A stretch of DNA of 64,000 bases from an uncultured Clostridia bacterium. Its GTDB lineage: Bacteria; Bacillota; Clostridia; Oscillospirales; Ruminococcaceae. Numbering within the stretch: the stretch's first letter is position 1; the number at the start of each line of letters is the position of its first letter. The DNA lies in assembly GCA_947627235.1 (NCBI GenBank), contig CANQVG010000005.1, forward strand, positions 25,806 to 89,805, in the 5' to 3' direction. Of the stretch, positions 17,800 to 24,947 are shown piece after piece. Both the position numbers and the translations under genes were made by a program. Under the pieces are notes generated by a model, which saw only the letters and a list, made by a program, of their open reading frames with translations, made no database searches and had not been told where the DNA came from.

Positions 17800-18660
17800 T
17801 CAAAGCTGACGGTACTGCGTGTAGCTGCGCTGCTCAACGAGCATCGGCAGGCACTTTTCGAGCATTACACCCTCGCGGACGGGCGCACCGTAGCCGAATG
17901 TTGTTTTTATCGCGTACTCGCAGAAAGCGGTCGCACGGCACATAGCTATCGGCAGACTGTCGCCCAAAAGAAGCCCGCCCGTCAGGATACTCGCGAAAAG
18001 ATCGCCGGTGCCGGGATAACTCTTCGGAATCATCTCATAGGGTACTCGCCAGAAAGCGCTGTGTTCGCCGTCGTAGCCGACGTTGCAGGTCTCGCCGTCG
18101 GCGGTCATAACGCTTGTGATGACTACCGTCTTCGGTCCCTTTGCCGCGAGCTTCACGAGCATCTGTTTCAGCTCGCTCACGGTAAGAGGAGCGTTGGGGT
18201 AAGGAATGCCGAGAAGTATCGCCGCCTCGGTGAGGTTAGGCGTAATGATGTCCGCAGCCGCGACAAGCTCGCCCATACGCCCGCAAAGGGCGTCATCATA
18301 GGTGCGGTAGCGCCTGCCGCCGTCTCCCATAACAGGGTCGACCACGCGCAGCGCCGACTTATAGCTGTCCATAAACTCAAGACAGTGGCTGACCTGCGCC
18401 CGGGAAGCGAGAAAGCCGCAATATATGCAGTCGAAGTCTATTCCTGCGGAGACGTAGTGACTAAGCGCCTCGGGGATATATTCGGTCATATCCTTGAGAA
18501 CTACCTCGCCGAAGCCGTTGGTATGGGTAGATAAAAGCGCCGTGGGGACTGCACAGACCTGTATCCCCATAACCGACATCGAGGGAAGAATCACCGAAAG
18601 CGAACAGCGTCCGACTCCCGAAATATCATGAATCGCGGCAACCCTCTTAAGTTCCGCCAT
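17800..18660 (-). CDS. pdxY: Pyridoxamine/pyridoxal kinase (PdxY/PdxK-like)
   Basis: 286 residues of the ribokinase fold. It phosphorylates B6 vitamers in the salvage route to pyridoxal phosphate. Features: VAAIHDISGVGRCSL at the N-terminus (substrate loop), CGFLAS, VVDPVMGDGGRRY, TPNLTEAAILLG, and the anion-hole/catalytic motif PGTGDLFASIL with the catalytic Asp. The spacing matches PdxY rather than ThiD. ATG at 18660 has GAAGGTGAT upstream. First gene of the operon with trmL and the small kinase. PdxK versus PdxY specificity cannot be decided. Confidence 0.85.
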   Translation of the reverse strand: MAELKRVAAIHDISGVGRCSLSVILPSMSVMGIQVCAVPTALLSTHTNGFGEVVLKDMTEYIPEALSHYVSAGIDFDCIYCGFLASRAQVSHCLEFMDSYKSALRVVDPVMGDGGRRYRTYDDALCGRMGELVAAADIITPNLTEAAILLGIPYPNAPLTVSELKQMLVKLAAKGPKTVVITSVMTADGETCNVGYDGEHSAFWRVPYEMIPKSYPGTGDLFASILTGGLLLGDSLPIAMCRATAFCEYAIKTTFGYGAPVREGVMLEKCLPMLVEQRSYTQYRQL

Positions 18661-18816
18661 AATATCACCTTCTGTGGAAAATTTAGGAAGTATTCCTGCC
18701 TTTGCTTTCATATTATTCTACCATTTCTTGACGTCAAAAACAATCGTTTTTTAATGTTTATTTTTGAAAATTCTGCAAAGAATATTTTCACATTAATTTG
18801 AAAGGCAGGATTTGCT

Positions 18817-18993
18817 ATGGTAAACATATCTTCAATCTGCAAGGGAATGGCTGTCGGAATGGCTGCGGGAGTGGTGACCTATGCGCTGACCAACGCCACT
18901 AAAAACGAAAAGCGCCGATTCAAGTCCAACACAATGAAAGCGATGCACTCGGTCGGCAATATGATGGACATTCTCGGAGCAATGTTCATGTGA
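18817..18993 (+). CDS. 58-residue small protein with glycine-zipper-like segment
   Basis: MVNISSICKGMAVGMAAGVV begins a weakly hydrophobic helix with G/A every fourth residue. A basic middle (KNEKRRFKSN) follows, then an amphipathic Met-rich C-terminus. AGGCAGGA precedes the ATG at optimal spacing, and a perfect terminator follows 50 bases after the stop, so it is a real independent transcription unit. Divergent from the pyridoxal kinase gene. No family recognised. Confidence 0.7.
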   Translation: MVNISSICKGMAVGMAAGVVTYALTNATKNEKRRFKSNTMKAMHSVGNMMDILGAMFM

Positions 18994-19042
18994 GCTTTCG
19001 GCTCTTACGGAAAACCCCGGCGGATTCTACGCTTATAAGCGA

Positions 19043-19080
19043 GCAAAAAACACGTCTGCGCGAACAGACGTGTTTTTTGC
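19043..19080. terminator. Strong bidirectional terminator
   Basis: GCAAAAAACACGTCTG-CGCGAA-CAGACGTGTTTTTTGC has perfect 16-bp arms. It serves the 58-residue gene on the plus strand and the YesL-like gene on the minus strand, whose stop codon touches it. Confidence 0.92.
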
Positions 19081-19967
19081 TATCTTATCCTTTTGTTTTT
19101 CTTCTTTTTCGGAGGCTCCTGAGGTATCTCGGTCTCGGGAGTGTCGACAAACACAGCCTCGCCCTCGGCGGGCTGAGTATAGCTCAGCTCGGGCATTTGT
19201 TCACCGCGTTCCTCGTAATAGGGCTGAATGACGTGCTTGCGAATCGCGGGGAAACAGTTGAAAGCATAGAGAAGTCCCAGAAACGACGGCAGTATGACTA
19301 TTGCAAAAGACGACCACGGGAACAGAACTATAACCGCAAGTATCACTATCACCGTAGTTATAAGGTTCACTATGCTCGACTTTATCTCGATAGCCGTGAG
19401 ATAAAGTGAGTTTTTAAGTATCTGCCAGAGATTCAGCGTAGTAGAAACTATGAGCAGATATATATAAAAATGCATCATAAGGAACAGAAACGACGTTACG
19501 AGGCAGATTATAAACGGAATGTTGAAAGCCGTATTCCGCTGAGCAAGGTTGAAATACATCGGAAAGGCAAACGACATCGCCACTATAAAGAGCATATCTA
19601 TCACACCGATAACGGCACCCTGTCTGAAATTGCTCCCGAAGGCGCGCCAGAAATCTGACCATATAAATACGGGACGGCGGCAGGAAATATTTCTGAGGAC
19701 TTTCATAAACCCGCATACGGACGGTCCCACAAATATCCCGCAGACCACAAATGCGATATAAAACCATACATTTCCGAGTCCGAGATATCCTATCAGCATA
19801 AGCCCCGCAAAAGGAAGCAGGGCTGTAACGATAAAAATGAAATTCAGAATTATAAGCTTTGAAAAATGAGAGGTATAAATGTCGATAAACCTGAAAAGAG
19901 GAATCTTCTTGTCAGGGTCCTTGGAAACACCTTTTCCGACTCTTTCGTAATTTGAAAACAGTCCCAT
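19080..19967 (-). CDS. YesL/DUF624-like multi-pass membrane protein
   Basis: 295 residues. It has about six hydrophobic helices between residues 38 and 245 and a basic tail ending KKKKNKRIR. The N-terminal amphipathic part (FRFIDIYTSHFSKLIILN) and FVGPSVCGFMKVLRNI resemble the YesL (DUF624) family, which often accompanies carbohydrate genes in Firmicutes. Function unknown. ATG at 19967 has AAGGATG at suitable spacing, and upstream Met codons have poorer sites. It lies 26 bases after the stop of the gene at 19994 and is cotranscribed with it. Confidence 0.65.
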   Translation of the reverse strand: MGLFSNYERVGKGVSKDPDKKIPLFRFIDIYTSHFSKLIILNFIFIVTALLPFAGLMLIGYLGLGNVWFYIAFVVCGIFVGPSVCGFMKVLRNISCRRPVFIWSDFWRAFGSNFRQGAVIGVIDMLFIVAMSFAFPMYFNLAQRNTAFNIPFIICLVTSFLFLMMHFYIYLLIVSTTLNLWQILKNSLYLTAIEIKSSIVNLITTVIVILAVIVLFPWSSFAIVILPSFLGLLYAFNCFPAIRKHVIQPYYEERGEQMPELSYTQPAEGEAVFVDTPETEIPQEPPKKKKNKRIR

Positions 19968-19993
19968 ATTAGACATCCTTTCATATTTTATGC

Positions 19994-20575
19994 TCACGTT
20001 CCCACGATAAGACCGGCAAGAAAAGCGTCGCCCATAGCAAGCACTGCAAGCAAAACCGCGAGAATAAGAAATTTCACGGAGTACTCTATTATTTCGTTTT
20101 TTATGCCGAGTCGGTTTTCACTGGTAACAGACAGCGAAAGATACCGCATCGAAAGCCTGAACGCCTCTCTGATTCCGATAATCAGAACCCATGTAGACAA
20201 AACGGCATACGGCAGAAAAGCAGCCATAGACTTAAGAACATCGCTGCCGAGATATACTCCGCGTACACAAACTCCGAGTCCCAAACCGCGAAACGCCGTC
20301 AAAAGGAGTTCCGCAGGCTGCGAAACCGCACTGAAGCCGCACAGAAACGCCGCAATAAGAAGCATCGCGACTCCGGAAAACGAGCTTAAAAATATCCTCA
20401 GCCACTTTCCGTCTGAAGCAAGCGCGAGCTTTTCCGCTGCGCCGCTTAGAGATATAAGCGCAGCTTCGTCCATATTTATGCTGAGTATGACGCCCGCGGT
20501 CACTCCGACTGCCGCCGAAACCGCCAGCGCTATATCAAGATTTACCGCCCTTGGGCGCAAAGTTTCTTCATTCAT
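19994..20575 (-). CDS. SpoIIM-like membrane protein (DUF95-type), tentative
   Basis: About 193 residues with five hydrophobic segments. The arrangement resembles stage II sporulation protein M: a helix, an extracytoplasmic loop, FSGVAMLLIAAFLCGFSA, then GLGLGVCVRGVYLG and FLPYAVLSTWVLIIGIREAF. SpoIIM works in peptidoglycan remodelling at the spore septum in sporulators. The similarity is by pattern only and the name should be treated as provisional. The start follows GGAGG. First gene of the pair with the YesL-like protein. Confidence 0.5.
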   Translation of the reverse strand: MNEETLRPRAVNLDIALAVSAAVGVTAGVILSINMDEAALISLSGAAEKLALASDGKWLRIFLSSFSGVAMLLIAAFLCGFSAVSQPAELLLTAFRGLGLGVCVRGVYLGSDVLKSMAAFLPYAVLSTWVLIIGIREAFRLSMRYLSLSVTSENRLGIKNEIIEYSVKFLILAVLLAVLAMGDAFLAGLIVGT

Positions 20576-20649
20576 CATATCATCCTCCGATAAAATATAT
20601 TCTCCCCGGACAGGCGATATGACGGACAAAGGTCAGATTTCAACAAACG

Positions 20650-20682
20650 CGCAAAAGACGGAGAAATCTCTCCGTCTTTTAT
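20650..20682 (-). terminator. Terminator downstream of folT
   Basis: AAAAGACGGAGA-AATC-TCTCCGTCTTTT, perfect 12-bp arms, about 93 bases after the folT stop. It also has T-rich sequence on the plus-strand side. Confidence 0.8.
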
Positions 20683-20772
20683 TATACTACTGTTTTTAAA
20701 ATGTTGCAAGTCCCTGACGAAATTTAATGTGACCGTCTCACTGTGAACACAAAACACGATTCCCGCGCAGAA

Positions 20773-21588
20773 TTATTCCTCCGGCTCATCCGCCTGAACG
20801 GGACGCTCTATCCCGAGTCTTGCATAAAGCTCTGAAATTTCGCCGTCGAGCCGCTCAATCTCCTCGCCCTGCTGCTGAACGGTCTTTTTCAGCTCTTTTT
20901 GCTGGTCGCTGAGATTCTGCGCGCCGTAGCCGAGACTGAATACGACTATCATTATCAGCACGGTAAGAGCTATCATCGCCTTGCCGACGCTCTGGTCGCA
21001 GAACAGAAGTTTTTCGTCTATAACCCGCTTATTTCCCGGTATTATTTGCCATATCTTTAAAACTATCGGCAAAATCAGCGCGAGAAGTATAATGTCAATG
21101 GGAAGCTGAACGATGTTCTTTATTGCCCTTGCGGGAAACATCGCCAGAAAACCCTTGCCCGCAAGCGAGGCAACCGCCCATGTGGTCAGCCATAGGTTGC
21201 AGACTATCACGACGGTGGTCTTGGCGGCAATTATCCTCGGCACCATCCAGCGGTCGTTCTGGGCGTTATACAGGAAAATTCCGTAGATGAGAGCGCCGAG
21301 ACCCTCAATCAGAGTGAAGCGTATATCAAAGGCTCCCGACGGCTTGATAAGAAAGCCGAGGAGGTCGGTTATGATACCGGCAGCAAACCCGACGGTCGGT
21401 CCGTAAAGCATCGAAACCGACGCGAGCGCTACAAAAGCGAATGAAATGTGAAGCGTGTCGCTTGTGCTGACCGTTGTGGTGAGCTTGATTGCGAGATCAA
21501 GCGCTATTAACATAGCGGTAAAGGTCAGACAGCGAATGTTTTTAAGCTCAAGCGCCGAGCGCTTGAAGAGATTGAAAAAGCCTTTCAT
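20773..21588 (-). CDS. folT: Folate-family ECF transporter substrate-binding (S) component
   Basis: 271 residues. Six hydrophobic helices carry S-component features: FTAMLIALDLAIKLTTTV at the N-terminus, LYGPTVGFAAGIITDLLGFL (helix 3 region typical of the folate group) and FTLIEGLGALIYGIFLY. The C-terminus adds a coiled coil (about 215-265, LSDQQKELKKTVQQQGEEIERL) not needed for transport. The membrane protein would bind the folate and dock to the shared EcfA1-EcfA2-EcfT module, which is encoded at 42-44.7 kb. The ATG at 21588 has GGGGGAA; the longer upstream frame lies within the riboswitch. The THF riboswitch just upstream strongly supports the folate assignment. Confidence 0.88.
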   Translation of the reverse strand: MKGFFNLFKRSALELKNIRCLTFTAMLIALDLAIKLTTTVSTSDTLHISFAFVALASVSMLYGPTVGFAAGIITDLLGFLIKPSGAFDIRFTLIEGLGALIYGIFLYNAQNDRWMVPRIIAAKTTVVIVCNLWLTTWAVASLAGKGFLAMFPARAIKNIVQLPIDIILLALILPIVLKIWQIIPGNKRVIDEKLLFCDQSVGKAMIALTVLIMIVVFSLGYGAQNLSDQQKELKKTVQQQGEEIERLDGEISELYARLGIERPVQADEPEE

Positions 21589-21672
21589 CGGCAATTCCCC
21601 CTTTTGAATTAAACATGGCTGTACCTGCTTAATATGCGCGGAAATGGCCGAAAAAGGCTTATTTATGCACGT

Positions 21673-21778
21673 TAAGCGGGATGCGGGATACGAACCGCAG
21701 CCGCTTTGACGGCATTTTGTTCGGGCAGCAACTCCCCGTCTGCCCGACACTATTTCACGCTCGTATCTCTACTCTTAA
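21673..21778 (-). ncRNA. Tetrahydrofolate (THF) riboswitch, variant
   Basis: Minus-strand RNA between pfkA and folT. P1 is formed by UUAAG (5' side) and CUUAA (3' side). The conserved AGAGUAG follows P1, then GAUACGA pairs with UCGUAUC. GCGUgAA and a hairpin CGGGCAG...CUGCCCG with loop GACGGGGAGUUG match the loop that makes the pseudoknot with the conserved 3' GCAUCC just before P1. The order and key bases match the THF riboswitch class controlling folT in Clostridia. No strong terminator follows, so translational control is likely. Confidence 0.8.
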
Positions 21779-21804
21779 ATGTTTGTGAATATATTCAGGC
21801 GGCT

Positions 21805-22779
21805 TTAAATCGAAAGCACACGCAGAACCGAATGAAGCTTTTCGTCGTAGCCCTTCTGCATATTGAGGGCATCCTCAATATTGTAGTCTACGATTTTGTT
21901 GTTCTTGACGGCGACGATGCGGTTTATCTGACCGTTTGCCAGAAGCTCGACGGCATAGTAACCCATCTTGAGCGCCATTACGCGGTCAAAGCACGTAGGA
22001 GCGCCGCCGCGCTGAACGTGACCGAGCACTGTGGCGCGGGATGTAACCCCGGTTTTCTGCTCTATATACTTCGCGATATGGTCTGAGGTAAAGTCGTCGT
22101 GGACAACGCCCTCGCAGACTATAAGCTCAAAGTGGGTCTTTCCGGCGTTCTTCTGCTCGATTATCTTGCGGCATATATCGTCGAGGTCAAACGGCACCTC
22201 AACGGTCAGACAGTCTATAGCGCCGGTTGCCGCCGCTACATTTACGCCGATGTGACCGGCGTTACGACCCATTACCTCAACTACCGAGCAGCGGTTATGA
22301 GACATTTCTGTATCCTTGAGTTTATCAAGCATCTCAAGGGCGGTGTTCTGAGCGGTGTCAAAACCTATGGTATATTCGGTGCAGACTATGTCGTTGTCAA
22401 TGGTTCCGGGGATTCCTACACAAGGCATTCCGATTCGGGAAAAGTCGAGAGCGCCGCGGTAGGTTCCGTCGCCGCCGATGACTATAAGGGCGTCGATGCC
22501 TGCATTTTTGCAATTCTGCATCGCCTTTTCAAGCCCTGCCTGTGTGGTGAAATCTTTGCTGCGCGCGGTGCAGAGTATAGTTCCTCCGCGGTGCAGAATA
22601 TCCGAAACGTCGCGGGCGCTGAGCTCATACATATCGCCCTCGATAAGGCCCTGATATCCTCTGCGGATACCTATCACTTTATGACCTTTGGCTATTGCAG
22701 CTCTGGTTGCAGCGCGTATTGCCGCGTTCATACCCGGAGCGTCGCCGCCGCTGGTAAGAATACCTATTGTCATTGCCAT
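21805..22779 (-). CDS. pfkA: ATP-dependent 6-phosphofructokinase
   Basis: 324 residues. It phosphorylates fructose 6-phosphate to the 1,6-bisphosphate, committing sugar to glycolysis. Motifs: ILTSGGDAPGMNAAIR (ATP site), VIGGDGTYRGA with GGDGT (Gly after GGD marks ATP rather than pyrophosphate use), catalytic GTIDNDI (Asp in TIDND), VEVMGRNAGHI, ICEGV-like IVCEGV, and LGHVQRGGAPTCFDRVMA, the substrate and effector loop. The start follows GGAGG. Monocistronic promoter upstream. The folT riboswitch begins within 30 bases of its stop, so folT may be partly served by readthrough. Confidence 0.96.
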   Translation of the reverse strand: MAMTIGILTSGGDAPGMNAAIRAATRAAIAKGHKVIGIRRGYQGLIEGDMYELSARDVSDILHRGGTILCTARSKDFTTQAGLEKAMQNCKNAGIDALIVIGGDGTYRGALDFSRIGMPCVGIPGTIDNDIVCTEYTIGFDTAQNTALEMLDKLKDTEMSHNRCSVVEVMGRNAGHIGVNVAAATGAIDCLTVEVPFDLDDICRKIIEQKNAGKTHFELIVCEGVVHDDFTSDHIAKYIEQKTGVTSRATVLGHVQRGGAPTCFDRVMALKMGYYAVELLANGQINRIVAVKNNKIVDYNIEDALNMQKGYDEKLHSVLRVLSI

Positions 22780-22857
22780 AAAAGTAGTGCCTCCAAAACA
22801 AAATTATTGCAGACAGGATTACCGTATTGCGCAGGATAACCCCTCGCGGATACAATT

Positions 22858-22886
22858 AGGATATCACAGTAAATTTACAAAGTCAA
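22858..22886 (-). promoter_or_regulatory. Promoter of pfkA with palindrome in the spacer
   Basis: TTGACT (22881-22886), 17 bases, TATCCT (22858-22863) on the minus strand. The spacer contains the perfect palindrome GTAAATTTAC (22869-22878), a candidate repressor site. Confidence 0.65.
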
Positions 22887-22899
22887 GAATAAACTGCAA

Positions 22900-22930
22900 T
22901 AAAGACGTGCCGAAAATCGACACGTCTTTT
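22900..22930 (-). terminator. Terminator of the PASTA pseudokinase gene
   Basis: AAAGACGTG/CACGTCTTT arms around an 11-base loop, about 47 bases after the stop. Confidence 0.7.
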
Positions 22931-22975
22931 TTGAAATATCTGTGTATAATTACGTATTTCGCCGAATATCTGGGA

Positions 22976-24748
22976 TTAGCCAACCGGTCCTATGCTTGCC
23001 ATAAATTCGGAAACGTCAACATAAAGGGTGTTTCCCTCAGAAACGTTTATTCTTCCGCCGACCTCTCCGCCGGTTTCGGGACAGAATACTCCCATCACAT
23101 ATCCCGACGCCTCATACGGAGTCTCAACCTTGCGGTACTCATATTTTATATTCAGACTGTCGAGTATGGCTGCATACTGCTCTGCCGTCATTCTCTGACC
23201 GTATTCATCAAAGAAATCGGGTATCTCAACCGTTGTAAGGCCCTTGCTGACGCTTATTCTGACGTTCTGCACTGGATAAAGCGTAGTTCCTTCCTCTATG
23301 TCCTGCTCAAATATGATTCCGGCATCGTACTCATCAGAATAATCGTATGTCACTTCAAAAGTCAGACGCTCTTTCCAGGTATCGCTGGAACTGACCGAGT
23401 CATATCTCTGACCTACAAAGTTAGGCATAACAAACATATTTCCCTGCTGAACCGTAGTTGTCTGGGAGACCGAAACCGATGCATCTGTTATAGGAGGCTC
23501 GGTAACGGTATCAGTCACGGTCGTCTGAGCGGGCTGGACGAAGTTATTTGTCTGCTGCGTGGTACCCGTGGTGTAGGGCAAAGAACTGTCGGGCAGAAGC
23601 ATCCTCGCAAGCATAGCGAATCCTGCAACAACAGCCGCCACAAGAGCGATTCCGAGAATAACCATAAAAACGTTAGCTATTATTGCGGTACGCTTCTTTC
23701 TCTTTCGACGGACAGCCCTGTCCTGATGCTTCGGAACCTGAATCGGTATCGTCTGGGTGGCGCCGTTAGGCAGCTTCTGCATATAGCTCGGCTGCTCGAA
23801 GAGCTTCGTTACAAACTCGGTGACGGTCTGGATTCTAAGGTCGCATTTGAGACGCATAGCCTGCATAATGACATTTGAAACATTGGCGGGAACATTCGGG
23901 TTAATCTTAGCGGGTTCCAAAAGGTCGTCGCTTCCGACGCGAGCCATAGGCTCTGTAGGCATACAGCCGGTAAGAAGGCGGTACATAACAGCAGCGACAG
24001 CATATACGTCGGTCCATGTGCCTATCCATTCGCTTGAAGCATACTGCTCGGGTGCGGAATATCCGGTATAAAGCTCCGGCGCGAGATCGGTATTGACCGT
24101 CCTTATCTCGGGTATCGAGAAGCCGGTCAGCAAAAGCTCTCCCCGCTCGGTGACGAGGATATTGTCGAGACTGATTCCCCTGTGAAGAATACCTGCATTA
24201 TGTATGCAGCTAAGAGTGGTGAGAAGCGGGGGAAACAGCTTTCTTACCTGATCCCAGGTAAGCTCGCCGGCGTTGTCGGCAAGGTACTGCCTAAGGGTTA
24301 TGGCGTCGGCATACTGCATTATTACATAAGCTGTGTTATTCTGAGAAAACATATCAAGCGGGGCGACAATATGAGAAGTCGCGCTGCGGAGTCTCATCAG
24401 ATTCCTGTTAAGCTCGACAAATTCAGACATATAATTCTTATACTGCACCACGGCGCCCTGATTCACTTTTATGTCCGGAGCTTCGCGGGTGCGCGAGCAG
24501 AGCGCGTCGGGCATATATTCCCTGACCGTTACCTTCTGGTCGGTCGTTTTGTCGTATCCTATATACAGCGCCGATTCTCCGTTGGCAGATAAAAGCCTGC
24601 CGACGATATACCTGCCGTCGAGCACAGTCTTGGGCATAAGGTAGCTCGGCTGGGAGGGAGAATTGTCGTCATATCCGCAGTACGGGCATACTCCCGCTTC
24701 CTCAAGCGGCTCCATACATCCCATACAAAGCGTGTTGTGTTCGCTCAT
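22976..24748 (-). CDS. PASTA-domain Ser/Thr kinase-like protein, predicted pseudokinase
   Basis: 590 residues. Order: N-terminal zinc ribbon (CMGC...CPYC, residues 8-24), kinase-like domain (about 45-330), basic juxtamembrane stretch and one membrane helix (about 360-395), Thr/Gln-rich linker, then two PASTA-like domains (MPNFVGQ... and VEIPDFF...). This topology is that of PrkC/StkP-type cell-wall sensors. However, the catalytic residues are missing: the glycine loop is GRLLSANGESA, VAIK reads VTVR (Arg76), the HRD motif reads HRG (189-191), though Asn196 remains, and DFG reads GFS (209-211). It is therefore probably a signalling scaffold, not a kinase. ATG 24748 has AAAGGAAG upstream. Divergent from cls. 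Confidence 0.85.
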   Translation of the reverse strand: MSEHNTLCMGCMEPLEEAGVCPYCGYDDNSPSQPSYLMPKTVLDGRYIVGRLLSANGESALYIGYDKTTDQKVTVREYMPDALCSRTREAPDIKVNQGAVVQYKNYMSEFVELNRNLMRLRSATSHIVAPLDMFSQNNTAYVIMQYADAITLRQYLADNAGELTWDQVRKLFPPLLTTLSCIHNAGILHRGISLDNILVTERGELLLTGFSIPEIRTVNTDLAPELYTGYSAPEQYASSEWIGTWTDVYAVAAVMYRLLTGCMPTEPMARVGSDDLLEPAKINPNVPANVSNVIMQAMRLKCDLRIQTVTEFVTKLFEQPSYMQKLPNGATQTIPIQVPKHQDRAVRRKRKKRTAIIANVFMVILGIALVAAVVAGFAMLARMLLPDSSLPYTTGTTQQTNNFVQPAQTTVTDTVTEPPITDASVSVSQTTTVQQGNMFVMPNFVGQRYDSVSSSDTWKERLTFEVTYDYSDEYDAGIIFEQDIEEGTTLYPVQNVRISVSKGLTTVEIPDFFDEYGQRMTAEQYAAILDSLNIKYEYRKVETPYEASGYVMGVFCPETGGEVGGRINVSEGNTLYVDVSEFMASIGPVG

Positions 24749-24808
24749 TAAAACAGTCTTCCTTTCAAATAAATGCGCAAGCACTTCGTTTCAAAAGATT
24801 CTCAATAT

Positions 24809-24837
24809 ATTTTATCCCCGAAACCGCGGATTGTCAA
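24809..24837 (-). promoter_or_regulatory. Promoter of the pseudokinase gene
   Basis: TTGACA (24832-24837), 17 bases, TAAAAT (24809-24814) on the minus strand. A strong consensus promoter facing away from cls. Confidence 0.75.
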
Positions 24838-24852
24838 CATAAAAACCCAAAT

Positions 24853-24880
24853 CGTAACTTAGTTGTAACCAACTTGTAAC
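24853..24880 (+). promoter_or_regulatory. WalR-like response-regulator box: three 11-bp direct repeats
   Basis: CGTAAC, TGTAAC and TGTAAC start at 24853, 24864 and 24875, exactly 11 bp apart. The last two form TGTAAC-N5-TGTAAC, which satisfies the published WalR/YycF consensus TGTWAH-N5-TGTWAH. The downstream -10 TATAAT (24906 or 24911) lacks a proper -35, as expected for an activator-dependent cls promoter. Confidence 0.6.
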
Positions 24881-24947
24881 TTTTTCGCGGGCTTGACAGG
24901 CGCGGTATAATATAATTGAGAGAGAAAATACGGAGGGAGTCGTAAAA

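Noticed and set aside
24853..24880. CRISPR-like array from the repeated GTAAC units
   Set aside because: Units are 5-7 bases at 11-bp spacing, typical of an OmpR-family operator, with no cas genes.
24893..24911. TTGACA and TATAAT upstream of cls as a standard promoter
   Set aside because: The two hexamers are only 7 or 12 bases apart, too close for sigma-A; the -10 probably depends on the upstream activator box.
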